Shown here in pieces: positions 18,233-27,907 of a DNA stretch of 61,347 bases. Source of the DNA: Arcicella sp043769985 (GTDB lineage Bacteria > Bacteroidota > Bacteroidia > Cytophagales > Spirosomataceae). The stretch lies in NCBI GenBank assembly GCA_043769985.1, contig JAYVIV010000081.1:1-61347 (forward strand). The letters run 5' to 3'. The notes beneath the pieces are model-generated. The model did not search any database and was not told the DNA's origin. It was given only the letters and a program-made list of their open reading frames with translations. Position 1 is the first letter of the stretch; each line of letters starts with the position of its first letter. A program made the position numbers and the translations under genes.

Positions 18233-21200
18233 ATGCACAAATATCTCTCATTCAAACTTTTTTACTTTTTTCTACTGATACATTTGTGGGCAGGGTTTTC
18301 TGGGTTATCGCAAGTTCCAAATCTTAAATTCAAACACATCACGACTGAACAAGGGCTTTCAAATAGCACCATCGAAGCCATTTATCAGGATAGTCGGGGG
18401 TTTATGTGGTTTGGTACAAGAGACGGATTGAATCGCTATGATGGAAATTCGATGGTTATTTTTAAACATGACCTCAAAAATGCAACGTGTATCAGCGACA
18501 ATTATATTACCTGTATTTGCGAAGATTCTAAAAAAAATCTATGGATTGGCACGATTAACGGACTAAATAAATTTGACGAAGCAACTAATACTTTCATTAA
18601 TTATAAAAGCAATCAAAAAATTGCTCAAAGCCTTAGCAACAATCATATCACCAATTTAATGATTGACAAAAAGGGGCGATTGTGGATTACAACAAAAGGG
18701 GGAGGAGTTAATTTATCGGAATCATCGGAAGGAAAATTTACCGCTTTTCAACAGAAAATAGGCTCAAATACCAGCCTTAACAATAATTATGTCAATTACA
18801 TCTTTGAAGACAGTCGAGGGAATTGTTGGGTTGGTACACAAAGAGGACTTCAATTATTCAACCGTGAAAACAAAATATTTAAGTCGATTGATGTGCTGAA
18901 AAACTTGGATGAAAAGCCGACAAATTGCCCCATCTATTGTATTAACGAAGATAAACAAGGCAATTTATTGTTGGGAACAACGGATAACGGCTTCATCATT
19001 TTCAATTATCAGTTCAATACCACAAAATTATTTAGTTATAAAGAAACCCAAACAACAAGTTTAACGAGCAATTTGGTACGGAGTATTTTAGTTGATAAAA
19101 ACAAAAATATTTGGGTCGGTTGCATCAACGGCGGACTCAATTTATTTGACCCCGTTTCTGATAGTTTCTTCAATTATCAATATCGTCCCGATGAACCAAA
19201 AAGCCTATCACAACGCACCATCTCAGCAATTTTTGAAGATAATCAGGGTAATTTGTGGGTTGGTACGCACCGAGGCGGCATCAATTTATACATGCCCAAT
19301 ACCGAAAAATTTACCTTATTTAGACAAGAATCTTATCCCAATAGTTTGAGTTATAATGACGTAAAAGCCTTCTGCGAAGACCGTAACGGCAATATTTGGA
19401 TTGGTACGGATGGGGGTGGACTCAATTTATTCAACCGAAAAACCAAATCTTTCAAGCACTACAAACACAATCCATTTAACCAAAAAACCATTGGCTCAAA
19501 CGAAGTGGTGGATATTACCGAAGACAGTAAGGGCAATATTTGGGTAGCGACTTGGGGGGGAGGCTTGTGTTTGTATAATAGCAATAGCGATAATTTTACC
19601 CGATTTATTCATTCGGCTACGGATTCAAAAAGTGTGAGTTCAAACTATATTCAGCAAATTTTTGAAGACCGTAAACATAACCTTTGGATTGGCACATATT
19701 ACGGCGGTTTGAATCTTTTTGAACCCACAACAAAAACCTTTTCTCGCATCATATACGGACAAAATAAAACCCAACTTTTGGGTAATAATATTTTATCGCT
19801 GAATGAAGATAAGGCAGGAAATATTTGGATTGGAACCGATGATGGCGGTTTGAATTGCTACGAAGAAAATACTAAATCGTTTACCCATTATTTCAACAAT
19901 GACAAAAAGCGTCCAGATTTTCAAATAATTTTCACCGATAGTAAAAATAGGGTTTGGTTAGGGCAATCGGGACTTTATCTCTTTAATCCGAGGAAAAAAA
20001 CGTTCTCTGTTTTTACGGATAAATTGGGACTATCCACCGAATTCATCAAAGCAATCGAAGAAGATTCGCAGGGCAATCTTTGGCTTTCAACTTCAAATGG
20101 CATTATGCAATTGAATCCCGAAACGCTTTCTGCCAAAAAATATAACACTTCGGACGGTTTACAAGGACTTGAATTTGAAACAAACGCCTTTTTGAAAACC
20201 CAAGAAGGAGAATTTTTTTTCGGTGGGATAAACGGATTTAATACTTTTTATCCACAAAATATTTTACAAAATACATTTGTACCACCGGTTTATGTAACTG
20301 ATCTTCAGATAGATAATCAGAAAGTGATTGTGGGAAAAGATTCCCCATTGCAAACTGATATTAGTCTCACCAAAGAAATTATCTTAACCCACAAGCAAGC
20401 AACCTTTTCATTCAGTTTTGCCGCTTTGAATTATACTGCTTCTGAAAATAATCAGTATGCTTACCGACTTAAAAATTGGGATAAAGACTGGATATATCCT
20501 CAAAATGAGAAAAAGGCTTCCTACACGAACGTTAGTCCTGGGGAATACACTTTTCAAGTGAGAGCATCCAATAATGATGGCGTTTGGAACAAAGAAGAAT
20601 ACGCCATTAAAGTAATTATCAAGCCTCCTTTTTGGTCAACGTGGTGGTTTAGAATTTTCATTTTATTGGCAATTGGAACAGGCATTGTACAATATTATCG
20701 GTTCAAAAGCACCTTAGAAAAACAGCATTTGGAAGAACAGAAAAAAGAAGAAATGCACCAAGAACAATTGCAGTTCTTTACCAATATTTCCCACGAATTC
20801 CGCACGCCTTTATCATTAATTTTAGGGCCTTTGGAAAAATTGAAAAAAGAAAACACCAACGAATCAGCGAATCATTATTACGAATTAATGTACCGAAATG
20901 CCAATCGGTTAATGAGTTTGATTAACGAATTAATGGATTTCAGAAAGTCGGAATCGGGCGTGCTGAAATTGAACGTTATGCAAGGAAATTTAGACAGTTT
21001 TGTTGAAGAAATTTCCGATGAATTTAGTGAATTAGCCGCAGAAAAAGACATAAAGTTTAGCGTTAGCCTCAAAAACAAAATTCATGAAACATGGTTTGAC
21101 CGACAAATCCTTGAAAAAATTGTGATTAATTTACTCAGCAATTCTTTCAAATATATTGGCGATGGAAATCGTATCGAAGTAGAAATTTTGGATATGTTGG

Positions 21201-22384
21201 AAAAATTTAAACCATCGTTTGGAAATGAGTTAATTATCCCAAATGAATTTCGTGGAACAGACTACCTGTACATACGTGTGGCGGATAATGGCGTGGGAGT
21301 TTCAAAAGAATCAATTGCCCATTTATTTGAAAGATATTACAAAATATCGGAAGCACATTTAGGCTCTGGTATCGGATTAGCCTTCGTAAAAAGCCTTACT
21401 GCATTGCACAAAGGCAATATTTATGTGTATAGCCAACGAAACGAAGGAACGGAAATTATTATTGGAATCCCCTGTGGAAAAGAAGATTATACCACAAAAG
21501 AACGGTGGGTCAAGAACAAAGTAGTAACCGTGAGGCTCGAAAGTATCCAAGTAAAAGATGAATATAACACGCCCATTCAGGAGGAAAAACAAGCAAAAAT
21601 AACCGTAAAACCCATCGTAAAAAATAAATTATCCATCCTAATTGTGGATGATAATGATGAATTAAGGAAGTTTTTGAAGGATAGTTTGAACACAACCTAC
21701 CAGATTTCGGAAGCCAATGACGGGCAAGAAGGCTACCAAAAAGTAAAAGAAGAATTCCCCGATTTGATTATTAGTGATGTGATGATGCCCGTGATGGATG
21801 GCATTGAGTTTTGTAAAATTGTGAAGCAAAGTGACGAAACCAGTCACATTCCTTTTTTGTTATTGACCGCAAAAAATGCCGAAGAATCAAAAATTGAAGG
21901 CATAGAATCGGGGGCTGATTTTTACTTTTCTAAACCTTTGAGCATCGAATTATTGACCTTAACAATCAGAAATATCTTTGCACAGAAACAAAAAGCAAGA
22001 GAGAAATACTTTACCGAACAACACGCTGATGTAATAGATTTGGCTCATTCGGTCAATGATAAAAAATTCTTGAAGGATTTGATTGATTTAATAGAGGCAC
22101 ATTTGAGTAATCCAGAAATGAATATTGATTATATCTGTTCGCAAATTGGCATGAGCAGAACAAAATTATACAACAAAATCAAAAACCTAACGGGGCAATC
22201 CATCGGTGATTTTATCCGTACCATTCGCTTGAAAAAAGCCGTCCAATTGATGACTCACGAAAATATGTCCATTGCAGAGGTGATGTATAATGTGGGGATT
22301 CAAACGCAATCCTACTTTACAAAAGCCTTCAAAACAGAGTTTGGCAAGACACCGATGCAGTTTTTGAAGGATTTGAAGCGGTGA
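18233..22384 (+). CDS. Hybrid two-component system sensor/regulator (HTCS)
   Basis: A 1383-residue one-protein signalling system of the kind that controls PULs. The ATG at 18233 gives a proper signal peptide (ends GLSQ); upstream codons fall in an inverted repeat. Residues about 25-700 are two-component-regulator propeller blades (repeats such as GNIWIGTDGGGLNLFN), then a Y_Y_Y domain (about 720-795) and one transmembrane segment. The kinase has H854 in NISHEFRTPLSLILG and an HATPase domain (ADNGVGVS, GSGIGLAFV). The receiver has phospho-acceptor D1182 (DLIISDVMMPVMDG). The end is an AraC-type DNA-binding domain (about 1285-1383). It should sense a galactan oligosaccharide in the periplasm and switch on the divergent susC operon. 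Confidence 0.95.
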   Translation: MHKYLSFKLFYFFLLIHLWAGFSGLSQVPNLKFKHITTEQGLSNSTIEAIYQDSRGFMWFGTRDGLNRYDGNSMVIFKHDLKNATCISDNYITCICEDSKKNLWIGTINGLNKFDEATNTFINYKSNQKIAQSLSNNHITNLMIDKKGRLWITTKGGGVNLSESSEGKFTAFQQKIGSNTSLNNNYVNYIFEDSRGNCWVGTQRGLQLFNRENKIFKSIDVLKNLDEKPTNCPIYCINEDKQGNLLLGTTDNGFIIFNYQFNTTKLFSYKETQTTSLTSNLVRSILVDKNKNIWVGCINGGLNLFDPVSDSFFNYQYRPDEPKSLSQRTISAIFEDNQGNLWVGTHRGGINLYMPNTEKFTLFRQESYPNSLSYNDVKAFCEDRNGNIWIGTDGGGLNLFNRKTKSFKHYKHNPFNQKTIGSNEVVDITEDSKGNIWVATWGGGLCLYNSNSDNFTRFIHSATDSKSVSSNYIQQIFEDRKHNLWIGTYYGGLNLFEPTTKTFSRIIYGQNKTQLLGNNILSLNEDKAGNIWIGTDDGGLNCYEENTKSFTHYFNNDKKRPDFQIIFTDSKNRVWLGQSGLYLFNPRKKTFSVFTDKLGLSTEFIKAIEEDSQGNLWLSTSNGIMQLNPETLSAKKYNTSDGLQGLEFETNAFLKTQEGEFFFGGINGFNTFYPQNILQNTFVPPVYVTDLQIDNQKVIVGKDSPLQTDISLTKEIILTHKQATFSFSFAALNYTASENNQYAYRLKNWDKDWIYPQNEKKASYTNVSPGEYTFQVRASNNDGVWNKEEYAIKVIIKPPFWSTWWFRIFILLAIGTGIVQYYRFKSTLEKQHLEEQKKEEMHQEQLQFFTNISHEFRTPLSLILGPLEKLKKENTNESANHYYELMYRNANRLMSLINELMDFRKSESGVLKLNVMQGNLDSFVEEISDEFSELAAEKDIKFSVSLKNKIHETWFDRQILEKIVINLLSNSFKYIGDGNRIEVEILDMLEKFKPSFGNELIIPNEFRGTDYLYIRVADNGVGVSKESIAHLFERYYKISEAHLGSGIGLAFVKSLTALHKGNIYVYSQRNEGTEIIIGIPCGKEDYTTKERWVKNKVVTVRLESIQVKDEYNTPIQEEKQAKITVKPIVKNKLSILIVDDNDELRKFLKDSLNTTYQISEANDGQEGYQKVKEEFPDLIISDVMMPVMDGIEFCKIVKQSDETSHIPFLLLTAKNAEESKIEGIESGADFYFSKPLSIELLTLTIRNIFAQKQKAREKYFTEQHADVIDLAHSVNDKKFLKDLIDLIEAHLSNPEMNIDYICSQIGMSRTKLYNKIKNLTGQSIGDFIRTIRLKKAVQLMTHENMSIAEVMYNVGIQTQSYFTKAFKTEFGKTPMQFLKDLKR

Positions 22385-22475
22385 AAGACAATTAGTTACT
22401 TCCTTTTAACTCATTGATTACACGTTCCTTAACAGTTTACTGTCAAGTAATTTTAGTAGCATACGTAGGATTTAA

Positions 22476-23477
22476 AATGTTAGAGCTCAAACCAGGACCG
22501 AGAGGCTTCCTGTGTACATCAGCGTAGTGAAAGGACATAATTACGATGGAAGTTTGAAGTATAATGCCTACGATTGGGAAGCGGATTCAAACATGGTGGT
22601 CGGTGGATTAACAGTTCCAAATCCACGCTATATTAATCGCACGGACAATAATATGGCAGATGCACGAGCTTATAGAGCTGAAATGGGACAGGATGGAAAA
22701 CTGTATATTCTCCACGAAGTTTCAGGGGGAAACCATTTATTTAGATACGCTCCCTTCAACATTTCTCAACCCGTTTCGATAGTTGGTGGGGATAATTATT
22801 TCAATTTTTCCAACACAGGAACGGAAGTTAAAATCGTTCTAACTAAACATAATCCTTCCGATTTTTCTTACATTCAAGGGCAACAAATGACCAATCGCTT
22901 ACCACCGCCATTTAGTAAGGGTAATACTATTTATGCCAGATTCAGTGGTTTAGCGGCTGATTCGGCTGGACGAGTTTATATTTCAGGCGAGTCGGCGTAT
23001 GGTTTACCAATTTCACTCGATTATCAACCAGGGGAATATATTGGAGGAGCTTATATTTATGTGTTAAGTCCAGATTTTAGAACCCGTGAAATCTGTACAC
23101 GGTTGACCGCCAGTGGAAGAGCAAGGGCTTTGGCAGTCAGAAGTAGAACAAATTGGGGCTTTGCGGGCAATACCAATCAGCAGTCAATGTATCTCCAAAA
23201 ACCTTTTCAAAAGACCGTAGGGGGACTTAATGACGGATTTTTAGTCTTGAAATCAACCGCTACTTGTGGAATAATGACTTCTATAAAATCGGGTAACTGG
23301 AACGACCCAACCGTATGGTCGTGCGATAGAATCCCGATGTATGATGATAATGTAGTAATCTCGCCAAACCATACCGTAACAATTCCTGCCACGTTTAAAG
23401 CCGATGGTTTCAACTTAACCATCAAGGGAATTTTACAGAAATTGAGTACGAGTGGGATAAATTTTAATAAGGAGTAG
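22476..23477 (+). pseudogene. 5'-truncated exported protein with conserved C-terminal GNWND module
   Basis: The frame is open from 22476 but begins with no ATG, signal peptide or ribosome site; the first possible start is GTG at 22512. The protein (about 320 residues) therefore looks like the 3' part of a larger surface protein. It contains a possible beta-propeller-like stretch (ADARAYRAEMGQDGKLYIL, SGLAADSAGRVYISGESAYG). It ends with SIKSGNWNDPTVWSCDRIP and a beta-strand module that also closes the protein at 34185-34973. It lies between the HTCS gene and a convergent AraC gene. If translation from GTG gives a cytoplasmic product it would be out of place. The specific function is unknown. 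Confidence 0.6.
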
Positions 23478-23500
23478 AATCAGGTTTTATTTTCTAAAAA

Positions 23501-24400
23501 TCAATGTAGGCAAGGTTTACTAATGCTATTTTTACGAACCTCCGAAGCATTATATCCCATTTTTTGCTTGAAAATTCTCGAAAAATAAAACTCCGATTCA
23601 AACCCAGATTGAAAGGCAACTTCTGCCAAAGTGAGATTTGATTCTTGAATTAATTGTTCAGCTTTGCGGATTTTCAACATCAAATGATATTGATTTGGGG
23701 CAGTTCCTAAAACCTCTTTAAACGTTTTTCTAAACCAAGCGTAACTCACATTAAATCTGGCTGAAAGAGCTTCATAGTTAATATTTTTGTTCCATAATTG
23801 ATGAATTACATCCCTCATTTCATTAATCAATTCTTCTTTTTTAGATAACTTTTGGTTTGATAATAAGGCAGAAGCATAGACAATTCCCAAAAGGTGAATC
23901 AAGTGAAAAGAAGATAACTTTCGATAGGTATCTTCTTTCATTTCTACATTCTCGATTAGCCTTGAAAAAGTGGCTAAAAATTCATTATCAAATCCAACTT
24001 TTATGATTGGATTTTGAGGGCTAAAACATTCTTGTTCAAGAAGATAGCGAGCATAAGTTCCCGTGAAACCTACCCAATATTCTTCCCAACCCGTGCTTTC
24101 TTTGGGGCGATAACGATGCCAAACCCCAGGATAAAGTAAGATAATTGTTCCACCTTCAATAAGTTGGGCGGGCAAACCGCTTGCTTCAAAAAAGCCTTCT
24201 CCTTTAGAAATATAGATGAGTTGAAATTCCGAAAGGCTTCGCCCTTTTTCCCACTCAAAATAATAAGAATCTGGATGGCTCATGTCTGGATATGGGTGAT
24301 TAGCTGGATGAATGTTATGTCCTAAGTTCACGATGCTGATTCCTAAACTGGTATCAATTTCATCTTCAACTAAACCAAAGTATTTCTTAAATATTTCCAT
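23501..24400 (-). CDS. AraC-family transcriptional regulator
   Basis: A 299-residue regulator. Residues about 50-170 form a cupin-like sugar-sensing domain (LIYISKGEGFFE, GGTIILLYPGVWHRYRP). The last 100 residues are two helix-turn-helix motifs of the AraC type (ARFNVSYAWFRKTFKEVLG; LAEVAFQSGFESEFYFSRIFK). It diverges from the SusC gene at 24731, so it is the likely regulator of the SusCD/GH106/isomerase operon, in contrast to the HTCS used by the galactan locus. Homologues commonly answer to a monosaccharide such as rhamnose or arabinose. The effector here cannot be read from sequence. Confidence 0.9.
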   Translation of the reverse strand: MEIFKKYFGLVEDEIDTSLGISIVNLGHNIHPANHPYPDMSHPDSYYFEWEKGRSLSEFQLIYISKGEGFFEASGLPAQLIEGGTIILLYPGVWHRYRPKESTGWEEYWVGFTGTYARYLLEQECFSPQNPIIKVGFDNEFLATFSRLIENVEMKEDTYRKLSSFHLIHLLGIVYASALLSNQKLSKKEELINEMRDVIHQLWNKNINYEALSARFNVSYAWFRKTFKEVLGTAPNQYHLMLKIRKAEQLIQESNLTLAEVAFQSGFESEFYFSRIFKQKMGYNASEVRKNSISKPCLH

Positions 24401-24730
24401 ATCAAATAGTGTAAAGAAATTATCAAAACGTCCATTTATTTTATGACGAAAATACGATTATTTTGTGAATAAATTATAATAATGGGTAATGGCATCTAAT
24501 ATCTTATGGAAACATCGCTGATAATTTACACAAGTTGATACGGTATTTTTAATTCTGATTCAATTACTATTGTTACGGAATTACGGAAGCCTTCGGTTTT
24601 CCACGAAGGCTTCCGTGAACTACGAAATTTGAAATCCATAGGAGTGATATTAATTAATGTCCCGTTAACTAAGACAACCCACCAATTTTATTCATTACCA
24701 ATTCAACCCTTAAAATAATAGTCCGAAAAT
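24401..24730. promoter_or_regulatory. Divergent AraC/susC intergenic region with hairpin
   Basis: A 330-bp spacer that must hold the promoters of both genes. The clear structure is a perfect 13-base inverted repeat (ACGGAAGCCTTCG) with an 8-base loop at 24583-24616. It lies between diverging genes, so it does not terminate either of them. No convincing -33/-7 pair was found by eye. Confidence 0.5.
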
Positions 24731-27700
24731 ATGAAAAAAAAATTACTACCGACTTTGGATATCTATAAAACCATCGTCAAGTGCTTAATTCTAACGATAT
24801 TATTTAGCACAAATACTTTCGCCCAACAAATTATTACTGGAAAAATAACTGATTCCGAAAATAATCAAGGCTTGCCAGGGGTAAATATTGCCATCAAAGG
24901 CACAACCGTGGGAACATCAACCGATGGGGCTGGGAATTTTAAATTGTCAGTTCCGAAAGAAAAATCCACCTTGGTTTTTAGCTACGTTGGCTATCTAAAT
25001 CAAGAAATTGCCATTGCCAACCGAACCACCATAAACGTTTCCATGATTTCTGATAATCAATCGCTTTCAGAAGTGGTGGTTGTGGGTTATGGTAATCAGG
25101 AACGTAGAGATGTGACGGGTGCGGTGGCAACCATCAAAATACAAAATATCAAAGATTTACCCGTGACCAGTATTGACCAGAAATTGGCGGGTCAAGTGGC
25201 GGGTGTGCAGGTAACTCAGGTTTCGGGAGCACCAGGTGCGGCTCCAGTAATTCGTATTCGTGGTTCGGGTTCATTGGGTGCGGGCGATGACCCACTTTAT
25301 GTAATTGATGGTTTTCCAGTAACTAATTATTTTAGCAAATTTTCCAATCCATTAAGCACCATTTCGCCCGATGATATTGAATCGATTTCTGTTTTAAAAG
25401 ATGCTTCTTCAACGGCGATTTATGGTTCGAGGGGTTCAAATGGCGTTATTTTGATTACGACCAAAAAAGGGAAAACGGGAGAAACAAACATAGAATTTAG
25501 TGCTTTTACGGGCATTCAAACCATTGCACAACGCAACCGAGTAACGATGCTAACGTCTGAACAATTTGCTCAAAATCGAATTGATGGAGCAACGCAATTA
25601 GCCGCCATCAGAGGACTTCCTTTCAACATTAATACCGTTGCGGAGATTTATAGAAATCCATCAGCATTGGGAAAAGGAACGGATTGGTTCAAAGAATTGA
25701 CCCGTGATGCACCCATGCAAAACTATAATTTGAGCATTACCAAAGGTTCTGAAACCCTCCGTTCTGCTTTTTCGGTTGGCTATTTCAATCAACAAGGCAC
25801 TTTGCTGAACAACGATTTTCAGCGGTTTACGATGCGGGCAAACATTGATGCCAATTTAAGCAAAGCCGTCACCGTGGGTTTAAATATTGCTCCTTCTTTT
25901 TCCATTAGAAATTTGGTGGAAGCCGAAGGACATTTTGACCAAGGAATTATTACGCAAGCCTATTTGAACAGTCCACTACCAGCGGTTTATCAAGCTGATG
26001 GCAGTTTCACGCCAAACATTACTTCGCCAGGGATTTTTAACAATGCCAATCCTGTGAATATGTTGGTAAATACAAAACGACTCGCTAACAACTTTCGTAG
26101 TCTTGCCAATGTTTATTTGAACATTGAAATTATCCCAAATTTAACTTTCAGAACGACTTTCAATGCGGACGTTATGTTCGATACACAAGATAATTTCATC
26201 CCATCTTACGTGGGAAGTTTCCGTAATCCACCGCCCGTACCAGCAAGAGGAAATAATTATTCGGCTCGAACTTTCAACTGGCTTACTGAAAATACGCTTT
26301 CTTATTCAAAAACCCTCAAAGACCATCGCATGACGGGTTTGTTAGGATATTCAGTTCAGAAAGAAGTCAGTAACAACTTTTTTGTAAGTGGGAATGGCTA
26401 CGCCGATGATGTAATTCAAACCATTGGGTCGGCTTTGCCAAGCGGAGTATCGGCTGGAACGGGTAATCCATCGAGTACGGGGCTTGGTTTTGGTGGTGCT
26501 AATAATGTTGGAAATGGCAATGGAATCGGTAGCGGTAAATCTTCATTATTATCTTATTATGGTAGAGTTACTTACGCTTTCAAAGACAAATATTTATTCA
26601 ATGTGGCAGTTCGTACGGACGGCTCTTCAAAATTTGGATCACAGAATCGTTGGGGAACGTTTCCTTCGGCTTCGGTTGGTTGGAGAATTTCGGAGGAAGG
26701 ATTTTTTCCTAAAAGCGGTGTTGTTAGTGACTTGAAGTTGCGAGCGAGTTTTGGATTAGCGGGAAATAATAACATTGGAAATTTTACTTCCTTACAACTT
26801 TTAGGACTTGATAATTACGTAATTGGCGGTAAGATTACCACAGGACAAGCCTTGAACTCACTCGGAAATTTGAACTTAGGTTGGGAACAATCGAAGCAAA
26901 CGGACATTGGTTTAGATGCTTCTTTGCTGAAAGGAAAAATCAATTTGGTGCTTGAATATTATGAACGATTCACGCAAAGTATGCTCCAAAATATTGATAT
27001 ACCCGCTTCTTCGGGCTTTTTGACCTCATTTACTAATCTTGGAAACGTTAGAAACCGTGGCGTTGAAGTTTCAATAAATAGTCGCAATATCAACAAAGGG
27101 AAATTTCATTGGGACACCGACTTCAACATTTCATTCAACCGAAATAATGTTATTAATTTGGGCAATCGGGCGAGAATTGTATCGGGAGAAAATGGCAGTA
27201 ATGTAACCGTGGTTGACCAACCGATGGGAATGTTTTATGGCTACAAAAAAGCGGGAGGATTTTTCACCTCAGCCGATGATTTAGCAAAATTTCCCCGTAA
27301 TGCGGCTCAAACAATTGGCAGTATTCGCTTCCAGGACATTAGTGGGGATGGGAAAATTGACGGTAATGACCTGACCGTTATTGGAAATCCTTATGCGGAT
27401 TTTACTTGGGGTATGACTAACCGAATTACTTACGGAGATTTGGATTTTTCAGTATTAGTGAATGGCTCGCAAGGCGGACAAATTTATGATTATTACAAAC
27501 GTTTTGCTTATAATCAAGATGGTGTTTTCAATCTTCACGCTGATGTTTTAGAAGCGTATAAAGATGTAAATAATCAAGGAAGTGGCAATGTGCAAAGTAC
27601 GGGTTCAGCTTTGGCAGGTGATTCATTTTCAAGAAGTTCAAGTGATGCTTGGGTGAAAGATGGTTCGTCTATGGTGGTTAGAAATGTAACTTTGGGTTAC

Positions 27701-27895
27701 AATTTTAAACCTAAAAAATACGCAAAAGGATTCCGTCTTTATTTCTCTGGACAGAATTTATTGACCCTCACTGGCTATAAAGGCGGCTTCCCAGAAGTTG
27801 GATTTAACGGAACAAATTCATTAGCCCCAGGGGTAAATTTTGGTAGTTATCCAATCGCTGGAACTTACACTATTGGATTTAATTGTAAATTTTAA
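24731..27895 (+). CDS. SusC/RagA-family TonB-dependent transporter (second locus)
   Basis: A 1054-residue outer-membrane importer. Signal peptide ending NTFAQ, carboxypeptidase-regulatory-like domain (GLPGVNIAIKGTTVGTSTD), TonB box region SEVVVVGYGNQ, plug motifs IRIRGSGSLGAGDDPLYVIDG and VLKDASSTAIYGSRGSNGVI, and a barrel ending GFNCKF. It is followed after 12 bases by its SusD partner. The operon also carries a GH106-like enzyme, which suggests a rhamnose-containing glycan as substrate (inference). Confidence 0.95.
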   Translation: MKKKLLPTLDIYKTIVKCLILTILFSTNTFAQQIITGKITDSENNQGLPGVNIAIKGTTVGTSTDGAGNFKLSVPKEKSTLVFSYVGYLNQEIAIANRTTINVSMISDNQSLSEVVVVGYGNQERRDVTGAVATIKIQNIKDLPVTSIDQKLAGQVAGVQVTQVSGAPGAAPVIRIRGSGSLGAGDDPLYVIDGFPVTNYFSKFSNPLSTISPDDIESISVLKDASSTAIYGSRGSNGVILITTKKGKTGETNIEFSAFTGIQTIAQRNRVTMLTSEQFAQNRIDGATQLAAIRGLPFNINTVAEIYRNPSALGKGTDWFKELTRDAPMQNYNLSITKGSETLRSAFSVGYFNQQGTLLNNDFQRFTMRANIDANLSKAVTVGLNIAPSFSIRNLVEAEGHFDQGIITQAYLNSPLPAVYQADGSFTPNITSPGIFNNANPVNMLVNTKRLANNFRSLANVYLNIEIIPNLTFRTTFNADVMFDTQDNFIPSYVGSFRNPPPVPARGNNYSARTFNWLTENTLSYSKTLKDHRMTGLLGYSVQKEVSNNFFVSGNGYADDVIQTIGSALPSGVSAGTGNPSSTGLGFGGANNVGNGNGIGSGKSSLLSYYGRVTYAFKDKYLFNVAVRTDGSSKFGSQNRWGTFPSASVGWRISEEGFFPKSGVVSDLKLRASFGLAGNNNIGNFTSLQLLGLDNYVIGGKITTGQALNSLGNLNLGWEQSKQTDIGLDASLLKGKINLVLEYYERFTQSMLQNIDIPASSGFLTSFTNLGNVRNRGVEVSINSRNINKGKFHWDTDFNISFNRNNVINLGNRARIVSGENGSNVTVVDQPMGMFYGYKKAGGFFTSADDLAKFPRNAAQTIGSIRFQDISGDGKIDGNDLTVIGNPYADFTWGMTNRITYGDLDFSVLVNGSQGGQIYDYYKRFAYNQDGVFNLHADVLEAYKDVNNQGSGNVQSTGSALAGDSFSRSSSDAWVKDGSSMVVRNVTLGYNFKPKKYAKGFRLYFSGQNLLTLTGYKGGFPEVGFNGTNSLAPGVNFGSYPIAGTYTIGFNCKF

Positions 27896-27907
27896 TCAAG
27901 AAACAAC

